From contig NW_002060956.1 of NCBI RefSeq assembly GCF_000150275.1, forward strand, positions 1,077,207 to 1,141,206: a stretch of DNA of 64,000 nt, read 5' to 3'. Source of the stretch: Trichoplax adhaerens. Lineage: Eukaryota > Placozoa > Uniplacotomia > Trichoplacea > Trichoplacidae. The notes beneath the pieces are model-generated. The model searched no databases. It was not told the DNA's origin and saw nothing but the letters and a program-made list of their open reading frames with translations. The position numbers and the translations under genes were made by a program. Below, in pieces: positions 55,565 to 64,000 of this stretch. The stretch's first letter is position 1, and every line of letters begins with the position of its first letter.

Positions 55565-58546
55565 TTAACCCATTCGAATACTTTGGATCATTTGAAAGAT
55601 AGCTGAAAAGTATTTATAGAGAAGGAAGTATGTTAATTGTATAAGATAAATTATTATCCGGCCATAAATTAGCAAACGAACCTGATCCGCAAACAAGAAA
55701 AATGAATAATCCCAATACGATAGGACCAACGGGTGCTTTATCTTGTTTAGGAGACTAGAAAGAGTAGAAAATTGAGTACATTGATTCTAATAATCACAAT
55801 CAATATACTCTGTGCGAAGTGACATCGAGTAATGTAAATGGTAAAATAGAAAGTATAAGTACTGTACAGTAAGCGAAATATCACCAGCGAGGGTTCTACT
55901 TGGTCAATCATAAAGATATCACGTGAATAACGAGATGCTGTCTTTTCCTCCTTTTACTAATTACAAAATTGAACATTTTTCAATTGTTATCAATACTGTA
56001 TGATCTCATGGTACTTTTAATATTAATCATCTAAGGAATCATTTACGGCTAAAGCTTGGTAGACAATATACTGTACAGTAAGCAAGGATGTCGATTTCCT
56101 GCTGATCTTGTAGAAACACTAGGGTTCTACAGGTCGATAAATGATATTGACAATTGAATGACATTGAACAATCCGACAGCGCATAATGAAAACCTAGAAT
56201 TTTAACATCCAATGATCGAACTTGCGAAAAGCATTACTGTAAAAAATCATAAATTTCATACAACATCAGTGATTCAAGAACGATATTGACGGTATACACA
56301 CGCTGTTATTCTACAGTACTGTACCACCGATGAAGAATAGTTTTTAAAGGAGAAATTTACAGTAAGCGCACACTAACATGGACCGTTTTGCAAGTCTTAT
56401 AAGTACTATAAAGTCGACGACTATACAGCGGACCTTTGTATGCAGTATCTCCACTAGCAGCAGTAAACAATCTACTCTTGTTGTATCTATCGATCGCACA
56501 TTCAACGATTTCCTCAAAGTTATTTGTAGCGTGTAAACAAAGAAGTTCTTGAGCGAATGGCATCAAATATCCCTAAATATGGCGTTGAATTCTCACGTCG
56601 GTGTTGCTGTATAACTCGTATCTTATTGTGCTTACATTTTTTACGGCTAAATTGATCATTAAAATTGATGAGTTATGGCAGCCTTGTGTAGAAAAGAAAA
56701 GAATCCGAAACTAATCTATCTAATGTGTCAGGCACAATGATTTGTACAGTATATTGTTCGCTGACAACTTTATTACTTATTCTAATGGCGCATGGCATAA
56801 AATATTGATAAAGCTCTTTCGTGTTGTAGTCGTGTTCATAAAAAGCAACATCCTATGTGTAGTATACAGTCCCTGCTTTTACTGTAAGCATTCAAAACTA
56901 CTTTTTGATGTAGTCTATTGGAGACATTTTGATACATGAATCGAATAATACTGGTGTGAACATCATGATCATTGTATATTTCCCTAATACTGGCTGAATA
57001 ACTCGGTTTCAATGGGTTACAAAGTAGCTTAATTAATACTATGGACTAGTCAAGACGCCCTAGGGCATCTTGAAGTAGTCCATGCTAATACAGTATTGTA
57101 GCTTTTGATATGAATCAGTGAGAGTGTAATGTATATATATACGTATAATAATACAGTAATGCATACGCCGTTTTTTCTCATGTTTCTTTCCTCATTGGCA
57201 TGATCGTAGCTTGCTCAATATTGTACTAGTAGGTTTACTGTACGTTAGAATTGATAACAACCCCCAAAAACGCCATTAGTATCCTGTACTGCTAAACTAG
57301 CTTAAGTTAAGAAAGTAATCCTAATGTTATCCATTCGTCGCTGTGTTATTAGCTTCTGCCGTACAGTTAAAGGATTAATTTCCTGTTTCTTTTATGAATC
57401 AACATGATCGCAGATTAATCAGAGATTCAGAGTAGTCTAGCTTTATAGTGCAGTCGATGAGATATGAAACGGCAACCACTTTCGTTGTTTTGCCTCCCCC
57501 CTCCCTTCACCAAAATTTCATCATTGCAACGTATTCTTTTAATTTATGTAGATTTAATACTACTGTAGCTTCTAGTGTAAGATGAATTTTTCCAGATGTC
57601 TCTTGATCAAAAGGATGATCAGTTCATCAGTAGTGTATCATTATTTCAAGTCATTGACTCCACTAGTTTGCATGAAAATTGAACCATCGCGATCATGTTA
57701 TTGTCTAAATCTCCCTAGTTCAAACAACTCATCATCAGCAGTCCATTAGTCCGTGTCATATTCGTTCTTGATGTTGACTTGTAGTCTACTGTAGAATAGC
57801 CTTCTTTCTCCAATACCATGAGGGTAAGTGAAATAGTAGTCAAACTAATTGAACTAACCTGATCAACGTTGTTGTTTATAGAAAGCGGAAATAACATACA
57901 GACATGATTGAAGGCAATAACTAGGCGTTTGCGTTTAGTATTTCGATAGCACCATAGAATGGCGTAATACTAGTACAGTATAGTATTGACCATGATGACA
58001 ACAATGTCTCAATGGATAGGAGAACAGAAAGTGTTGGTATCCCATCCATTGAACTGCGATAATATCGAACGATAGTGACATGATTATTAAGATATGAAAA
58101 TAGTGTGGAGGAAATGGCAGAGGAAAAAAATGTCATCATCCATCGGTCGATTAACGTGGGTATTGTACTGTATATCGAGACAAACGGCAAATGGATTGAT
58201 GACGATGGAGAAACGATCTAAACGACACCATGATGCTATTGAACATGGTCAACAAGGGAAATTGAGTCTAGAAAAATCGCTCAAGATACCCTAACTCATG
58301 TATGATGACTACTCTCTCTACTCGTCAGTTGATTCTTGAAACCGATCGAAGTTCAATAACTAATCCAATTGGCGTCCATGTTGGCCAAGACGATATCGGC
58401 TTGGATCGATCGTCTATCAGACGCTATCTACCATTTCTCCATATCATAATAGAAAGACTTACTTGGGTTTTCGGAACGGCGCCTCTTTGAGTGACATTCT
58501 TGCTGTATTTTTCACTAGCAATTCTCATACGCTGCTTAGCCGGCAT
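55565..58546 (-). CDS. SERP1: SERP1/RAMP4, Sec61-associated tail-anchored protein
   Basis: Exons: 58463-58546, 55682-55754 and 55565-55602; phases agree (0, then 1). The product is 64 residues; human SERP1 has 66. The N-terminal cytosolic part MPAKQRMRIASEKYSKNVTQ matches the family nearly residue for residue and keeps the Asn-Val-Thr and following RGAV. A single C-terminal membrane segment follows (PIVLGLFIFLVCGSAIFQM) ending QSIRMG. The protein sits in the ER membrane beside the Sec61 translocon and helps stabilise new membrane proteins under stress. The exon 2 donor is GTTCGT, weaker than consensus, but homology across the junction (CGS|AIFQ) fixes it. Intron 1 is 2.7 kb. Confidence 0.95.
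56357..56574 (-). other. Unassigned open stretch in SERP1 intron 1
   Basis: About 70 codons are open, preceded by a plausible AG acceptor at the right end and closed by a stop at 56357. It reads MPFAQELLCLHATNNFEE..., has mixed hydrophobic/charged composition and looks more protein-like than its surroundings. I do not recognise a family. It could be the last exon of a nested or alternative minus-strand transcript, or chance. Confidence 0.25.
57041..57083. repeat. Imperfect palindrome, ~20-bp arms
   Basis: ATGGACTA-GTCAAG-ACGCCC is followed almost without a loop by TAGGGCATCTTGAAGTAGTCCAT. The arms pair nearly throughout with two or three mismatches. It lies in SERP1 intron 1. It could be a cruciform-prone site or a tiny inverted-repeat element. 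Confidence 0.7.
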
Positions 58547-58828
58547 GGTGATCGCTGACGATGGGACAAGTTGTTGTTGCCAAGAAGAAAAGGAATGAAA
58601 GAAAGCCAAAAGCAAGCGGCCCGAGGTCAAATACACGCTACGCTCTCCTAGTGTAGGCACAGTATTATGCTGAAAGCGTGGCCATCGGTGGCAGACCTTG
58701 GTACTAAACCACCACAAGCGAGCTGTTATTTTTGGCTGTCTGGCGAGACTGTATAGTACGGTGGCTCACAAGAACCACCGTAGTACTGTATAGCACCTGG
58801 TATGGTAAGTACGGTAGAGTACTGTACA

Positions 58829-58988
58829 GTTTTTCGTGGCCAGATTGGATGAGGAAAGTCTGTCTGTCCGACGACTAGTCTCACAGTGACAGTACTGTAC
58901 ACAGTAAGTGCCGTACTGTACTGGATTGTCACTGTGAGACTAGTCGTCAGACAGACAGACTTTTCTCATCCAATCAGGCCGTGGAAAA
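58829..58988. mobile_element. Long hairpin, MITE-like inverted-repeat element
   Basis: A left arm of about 62 bp (TTTTCGTGGCCAGATTGG ... GTCTGTCTGTCCGACGACTA, then GTCTCACAGTGACA) is followed by about 30 bp and its near-complete reverse complement (TGTCACTGTGAGACTAGTCG ... CCAATCAGGCCGTGGAAAAA). The spacer is made of GTACTGTAC words. The structure fits a non-autonomous MITE. Target-site duplications were not clear. Fragments of GTCTGTCCGTCC type at about 59236-59290 may be relics of a second copy. Confidence 0.65.
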
Positions 58989-59348
58989 ATGGCTGCTTAG
59001 GATGGATTTTCCGGATCTGTTTTCTAAATCACGGGTACTAATTTAAATCACATTGATGGTCTTATAAAACTGTTTCCAAGTAGGACTTAGTAGCAGATAA
59101 TAAGATTCAACGTAATGTTATTACTTCCTTCATTTCAAAAAAATGACTTCATTGACATCCATCCTCTCCATACAAAAGTACTATCCATAACCAAGTGTTT
59201 GAAACAACGTTTTGACGAGATGAGACCGAAAAGGTCTGTCCGTCCAAAAAGGGATCTGTCCACTCGTCTAGTAGTGTCCAGGTCTTCTGCCGTCTTCTGC
59301 TAGTCCATGTTGTCAGTCTGTCTGGGTGGCCTGCCACTCACATTTCCA

Positions 59349-59425
59349 TACAGTACAGTACTGTACTGTACTGTACGAGTAAGTGCTTTGACGTCCGGTC
59401 TACAGTACAGTACAGTATACTGTAC
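59349..59425. repeat. Run of overlapping TACAGTAC/TACTGTAC words
   Basis: Positions 59349-59377 are an almost unbroken run of ACAGTACAGTACTGTACTGT type, self-complementary. A second run lies at 59401-59425. They can fold on themselves and resemble the loop of the neighbouring hairpin element. Confidence 0.8.
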
Positions 59426-59633
59426 AAAATCCAATGCCAACCATGGTCATCCATGCCATGGACTAACATGGAATACTGCTCCAAATTTCCACTGTGGTAG
59501 TCCATGGCTACTCTTACTTTCTAATCCCGATTAGAAAGTAAAATGACATGGAAATGAATCCGCCGCTGGTGATATCATTTTGCAAAGTATTGGTGTTCCA
59601 ATCGTCATAGAATGTGCTATACAGTACTGCAGC

Positions 59634-60345
59634 CATACTGTGCCTTGCACATTTGCACAACCTCAGCACCTAGTAATGTTGTCGACTGTGCAAGTGTCAA
59701 TGAACTACAGTAGTAAAATCCTCGCTCACCTCACCATTGAGTGGTTTACTGTAGCTATGCTGTAGCCAAGCAAATCCACCTTTCTCGATGGAGTGATTTT
59801 AACCATACTGTGCCTTGCACATTTACTCTTCCTCAGCACCTAGTAATGTTATCGACTGTGCAAGTGTACATAAACTATAGCAGTAGAACCCTTATTCGCC
59901 ATTGAGTTGTTTACTGCAGCTATGCTGTAGCCAAGCAAATCCACCTTTCTCGATGGAGTGATTTGAACCATACTGTGCCTTGCATATTTGCACTACCTCA
60001 ACATGTAGCACTGTTGTCGACTGTGCAAGTGTACATATCTACAGTACAGTAGTAAAATCCTCGCTCACCTCACCACTGAGTGGTTGACTGTAGCTATACT
60101 GTAGCCAAGCAAATCCACCTTTCTCGATGGAGTGATTATAACCATACTGTGCCTTGCACATTTGCACTTCCTCAGCACCTAGCAATGTTGTCGACTGTGC
60201 AAGTGTACATAAACTACAGTAGTAGAACCCTTATTCGCCATTGAGTGGTTTACTGCAGCTATGCTGTAGCCAAGCAAATCCACCTTTCTCGATGGAGCGA
60301 TTTGAACCATACTGTGCCTTGCACATTTACTCTTCCTCAGCACCA
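59634..60345. repeat. Tandem array, ~170-bp unit with a two-unit higher order
   Basis: CATACTGTGCCTTGCA starts units at 59634, 59804, 59969, 60143 and 60308 (steps 170, 165, 174, 165). The last is partial. Units 1 and 3 share a longer form with AAAATCCTCGCTCACCTCAC. Units 2 and 4 share a shorter form with AGAACCCTTATTCGCC. The array therefore behaves as a dimer of about 337 bp. Every unit has CAAGCAAATCCACCTTTCTC and GATGGAG(T/C)GATTT at its end. Confidence 0.92.
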
Positions 60346-61234
60346 CTTCAGTATTGGAGGCATGACCAAATGATGTTGAAATGGCATCAACACGCGATCA
60401 AGTCTAATCATCATTGATCATTTTGATAGTTGGCAACAGATTGCTTCTTGGACAATGTTTCAGTATCATACCTAGTGAGCAAAGCATGTTTGATACAGAC
60501 ACTGTCCAATGCAATTTCCACTTCACAACTGTGGGATAGAGTAGGAGAGGAAGGACGGCATACTGGACGTTGCATACGAAATCATGCTACCCAAACATGA
60601 CTTCAAAGGCGATAGTCAGTTAGTAGCTAGACTGCAGTCATTGCAGTAGTGGTTAACACTGACTCCAAGTCCTTCGAAGCCGTAGTAGTAGCTGATCAAA
60701 TTAATCCCAACTCGATCTTTTCCATCTTTAACGCCAACGAGTAGAGGTAAAACTTTGCTATTCAATCATTAACTACAAGGATTTTCTTCTCATGTTAACC
60801 TATCATCTCTATCCTATAACATGATGCACTATTGATACGGATACATTACCTGTTGTTACAGTAGTATCAATCGATTTGCAAGTTTGGTCATCAGCGATGA
60901 AAATGGCGGCTTTGCAACTTTGACCAATTTCAACCAATCTTGTTGTCTCAATCAGTCCAAATTCAACAAGACTAGCATTCAAGTTTCTATTCTATCGATA
61001 GCAAATCCTGTTATGCGATAAATTGCCATGTCAAAATCAACCAGTCGTAAATCGTTCAAGCAAAGCAAGGAAAAGAATAATACTCCTCATAAGGTATCAT
61101 AACCTGCAGTTTGTCTCATCAACCAATTGAAAAATTTCTCCATTACTCTATGTCAGTAGTGGCAGGTAAAGTCATGCAGTAGGATTACGCCAGCCAAGTA
61201 TCCGTCAAGGCACGATAATAGCTACTCTTCTCTC

Positions 61235-61505
61235 TTCTAGTCTATCTGCTAACACTTTCAAAATGCAATAGTAAATAGTATTTAGAAGAAAGATACATCT
61301 CCATCATACCACATCTTTTTCAACTTGTACCATGTAAATCACCCAACAACCCTACAGGTCAGACTCTCTTCCAGTCTACCTACGAACACTTTCAAAATGC
61401 ATTAGTAAATAGTATTTAGAAGAAAGATACATCTCCATCATACCACATCTTTTTCAACTTGTGCTATATAAATCACCCAACAACCCTACAGGTTAGACTC
61501 GATTG
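61235..61505. repeat. Tandem duplication, 134-bp unit, two copies
   Basis: The block AACACTTTCAAAATGCA(A/T)TAG, then GTATTTAGAAGAAAGATACA and CACCCAACAACCCTACAGGT, occurs from about 61251 and again from about 61385. The copies differ at only a few positions, so the duplication is recent. Confidence 0.92.
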
Positions 61506-61848
61506 AAGAATGAAATGATCATAAGGACAGTGCAGTATTATGATGGCTATCTAACCAACAGGATTCTCATCGAGTGGTTATCAACTCGGCTTAGATAACT
61601 TAAACCCTATTTAATTCATCCACTTGATGAGGATAATCATTCTTAGATGGCGTCCAAGAAATACAGACAACGTAGAATCACTTTTGATCCATTCAATACG
61701 ATACTGCAATAGTATACAGTAAGTTACACTCCTACAACGACATTCGAAAATAACGATCATGACCACAGAAGGATAAAGTTTGAAATAAAAAATCAACCTT
61801 TTTTATTGTCCATTTGACTATTCCTTCCTGTTTTATGCTACAATTCAA

Positions 61849-61951
61849 TCAGGCTCTTTTATCAACGCGATCGTAGAGCACCTTACCAAAAGGGTAAATG
61901 TCGTCAATAAAGCGTACAGTAGATGGTTTGAAAATAATATTTTTGGGATCG
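61849..61951 (-). other. Possible terminal exon of an unidentified gene
   Basis: An AG acceptor is followed by 34 open codons ending in TGA: DPKNIIFKPSTVRFIDD, then IYPFGKVLYDRVDKRA. The composition is convincingly protein-like. Upstream on the same strand (61965-62168) another open stretch, including KSYRIRVGENGKRS, could be a preceding exon, but no junction with agreeing phase could be fixed. I do not recognise the family. Confidence 0.35.
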
Positions 61952-63453
61952 CTAGATGAACAAACTAGTCCATCATTATACTATAATTGTTCTCTGTTTG
62001 CCTATTCTCAATCGATCTTTTCCCATTCTCGCCAACTCGTATTCTATAAGATTTCGTAATTAAGTCATCAGAAAACGACATAATTGTGAAAAAATTCCCA
62101 CATGACATGAAGGTAATACAGTACAGTAGTGGAAGACTGTACGCTTTTAAGGTGCCTAGATCGAGCACTACAATAATTACAAGCCAGTATCCTAAATCGA
62201 TGGGATGACCACAAAATCTTCTTGTACATTACTTTATTTTTTTGAAGAAATAATACTAATAGAATATGTGATTAATTTGCCTATCGATGAAGAGGAAAGA
62301 AATTACACTGCGATGATATTCAATTACCATCACTTTATTGTGGCCCCTCCTGCCTGTTCAAAGCAATATTGGCCTTTCAATAAATTCACAGCCATGCATG
62401 GACGTAATCATCCTAAAAATTTTCCAGTCATTTACATATTAAAGAAATAGAGATAATAGATGATTTATTTGCCTCTAGGAGTCAACTAGCGAAATTATAA
62501 CAAAGTAAACACATCATTATATTTTATAGACTCTACTTACTATAGTCTCTTCTACTTGCATCTCAATACGAACGAGTACAGTCTATTGCAATAAAGATCA
62601 GGATCATGGATCGATTTAAGCGCGTTATACGAGATTACATAAAAGAAATCCAGTTAGTCTAGCATTTGTTTTCCTATTGATTAGGACGAATAAAAACGAT
62701 AGTATTATCATGTTATAAATATCCTAATTCTGGCCTGTTCTGAACATAGGCAACAAATAAATCAAAGTCATCAATAGACGTCGTCGCCGTTAGAAAATAG
62801 TTTGCTTTATTACTACATGACATAGAGGAAATTGTACATTGTATTCACCTATTCAAATTAAAAAATTGCACCAGAAAATAATCTGTATCATCTCAACTAT
62901 CTCACTTGCAGAGTAAATCGTAGTCATGCTGTAAATAGGCGAAGATTGAGATAATATCGCGCTAACACGTTAGTTCAGTAGTTTATGTTAAACGAAGAAA
63001 GATAACTAGATTTGATTCTATGTGTCAGATTAAATTGCCACTACTTATTTTTTCATAAATTATAAATTAGTTCTGCTCGATTAATAGATAGAGACTATCA
63101 ATCACTTAACTACATGATGTCGATAGATTGCCAGTTTAACGGTACTACGCATAAATACGTGCAACAGAGTACTCGAATGCTATGCTATGTGTTATACTAT
63201 AACAGTAAAGGATATTTACGCATACGCTCATGAATACAAAATATTTTTTTGTCATTTCGAATCATAGATAGATATAACATTTTAACGTGTTACAATGAAC
63301 TCATTAACACCTATTAATCTTAATAGACTAGTTAGAGTTGTTCATATCAGCATTTCTTGAAGCTAACTAAATGAATGGAGACTACCAATATTCTATCCTG
63401 TGTAGGTCACGCTTCTAATCCAAGATTGTTTTAATGTCAATATTTAAACATAG
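61952..63453. other. No assigned gene
   Basis: This 1.5 kb lies between the possible terminal exon and the UPF3-like exon. It should contain the 5' exon(s) or promoter of the UPF3-like gene; one candidate is a short ATG-containing exon near 63372-63405 with a GTAGGT donor. The plus-strand open stretch 62205-62450 has no recognisable similarity. Confidence 0.4.
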
Positions 63454-63560
63454 ATTATAATTCGTTGCTTGCCAGCAAATTTAACTGAAGAGCAATTTCT
63501 AGAGCAAATATCGCCGTTACCAACTTATAGCTATTTCCGATTCGTTGCCGCTGATAATAG
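63454..63560 (+). CDS. UPF3B: UPF3-like nonsense-mediated decay factor, one internal exon
   Basis: A CATAG acceptor precedes 107 nt ending at a GTAAAT donor (phase 0 in, phase 2 out). It encodes IIIRCLPANLTEEQFLEQIS, then PLPTYSYFRFVAADN. This matches the start of the RNP-like Smg4/UPF3 domain of human UPF3A/UPF3B (VVIRRLPPTLTKEQLQEHLQ, then PMPEHDYFEF), with the exon ending at about the same place. UPF3 proteins bridge the exon-junction complex and UPF2. Neighbouring exons could not be identified: no fitting SLYPH-type exon appears before 64000, so the gene presumably continues to the right. Whether it is nearer A or B cannot be said; the symbol is for the family. Confidence 0.8.
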
Positions 63561-64000
63561 GTAAATACATATATATGTGTATAAGCATATTAAAGCTTAC
63601 AACTTTCAACAATTTACCGCCAACGATATTAGCCATAATAGTAAGCAAGCAATAGAGTAGTTGCTATGGCATGTTTAATTTTTTCTTGATGTCGTATGCT
63701 CCTGAATTAAAAAAGGGGTATAAAGGATACGATGCCCTACATTGATGTACTACATTGGATATATCAGTAATGTGTATATTTGTTGAACGAATGCTTTATA
63801 TTATTTCGTTTATATTTCAATTACTTTCAGTTATATAGACACTGTCTATAATGAAAATTCTTACTGATACTTTTATTGATAGACTGAACATACTACTACA
63901 ACTATGCTTACATCTACATTTAATAACCCATTGCAGTCAATGCTAAATGTCATTGTATAATAATGACTATGCTAATATCAGTACGATATTATAAGCGTCA
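63561..64000 (+). other. Intron of the UPF3-like gene, running off the window
   Basis: This stretch starts with a GTAAAT donor and should be intronic. No open segment with similarity to the rest of the UPF3 domain is present. Confidence 0.5.

Larger units (their letters stand above)
55755..58462 (-). other. Long first intron of SERP1
   Basis: A 2.7 kb intron splits the tiny SERP1 coding region after codon 28. It begins with a GTAAGT donor and ends with a TTCTAG acceptor. It contains an unassigned open stretch (56357-56574) and a palindrome (57041-57083). GTACTGTA-type words are scattered through it. Confidence 0.8.
58547..61848. other. Region upstream of SERP1, repeat-rich
   Basis: The first few hundred bases are less AT-rich than the rest and probably contain the SERP1 promoter and 5' UTR. 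The remainder holds a long hairpin (58829-58988), GTACAGTAC-rich runs, a 170-bp tandem array (59634-60345) and a 134-bp duplication (about 61240-61505). Between 60345 and 61230 I see no gene or repeat. Confidence 0.55.

Noticed and set aside
58094-58490. Plus-strand ORFs of 66 and 62 codons near SERP1 exon 1
   Set aside because: Opposite to SERP1, without homology or splice context.
62205-62450. 81-codon plus-strand ORF
   Set aside because: Could in principle be part of the UPF3-like gene, but shows none of its features and lacks a donor joining in phase 0 to 63454.

Overview
This is a nuclear, AT-rich, intron-dense animal genome segment. The genes have clear orthologues in vertebrates, and many intron positions and phases look ancestral. 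Introns are mostly 50-400 bp, genes are separated by 2-5 kb, and several local tandem-repeat arrays lie between genes or in long first introns. This fits an early-branching metazoan with a small genome, for example a placozoan, or possibly a sponge or cnidarian. The species cannot be fixed from the sequence alone. No bacterial operon, CRISPR array, tRNA, rRNA or intact transposase gene was recognised.

Almost all real coding sequence here is short exons, so genes were rebuilt by hand from reading frame, GT/AG boundaries, phase agreement and family similarity. In order: (1) 1-9652, minus, a TXNDC16/ERp90-like ER thioredoxin-fold protein whose 3' end runs off the window; (2-4) 12429-20156, 24131-30586 and 33682-40257, all minus, three complete tandem paralogues of the SLC37 sugar-phosphate/phosphate exchanger family with near-identical exon structures; (5) 42962-45852, minus, a CCDC15-like centriolar coiled-coil protein; (6) 48372-53284, plus, TBC1D23 (TBC plus rhodanese plus C-terminal domain); (7) 55565-58546, minus, SERP1/RAMP4, a small tail-anchored Sec61-associated protein; (8) 63454-63560, plus, one internal exon of a UPF3-like nonsense-mediated-decay factor continuing beyond the window.

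The genes are not a pathway cluster. Three (TXNDC16, SERP1, SLC37) act at the endoplasmic reticulum, which may be chance. CCDC15 and TBC1D23 are divergently arranged with a 152-bp tandem array between them. TBC1D23 and SERP1 are convergent.

The rest is mainly repeats: arrays with units of about 180, 180, 215, 165, 152, 170 and 134 bp, a hairpin (MITE-like) element, and frequent short palindromes built on GTACAGTAC/GTACTGTAC. I found no convincing undescribed biological system. The most useful leads are the SLC37 triplication with motif divergence between copies, a one-base frame break at the C-terminus of CCDC15, an arginine at the Arg-finger position of TBC1D23, and the family of unrelated local arrays. 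Human proteins were compared from memory, with no database search.
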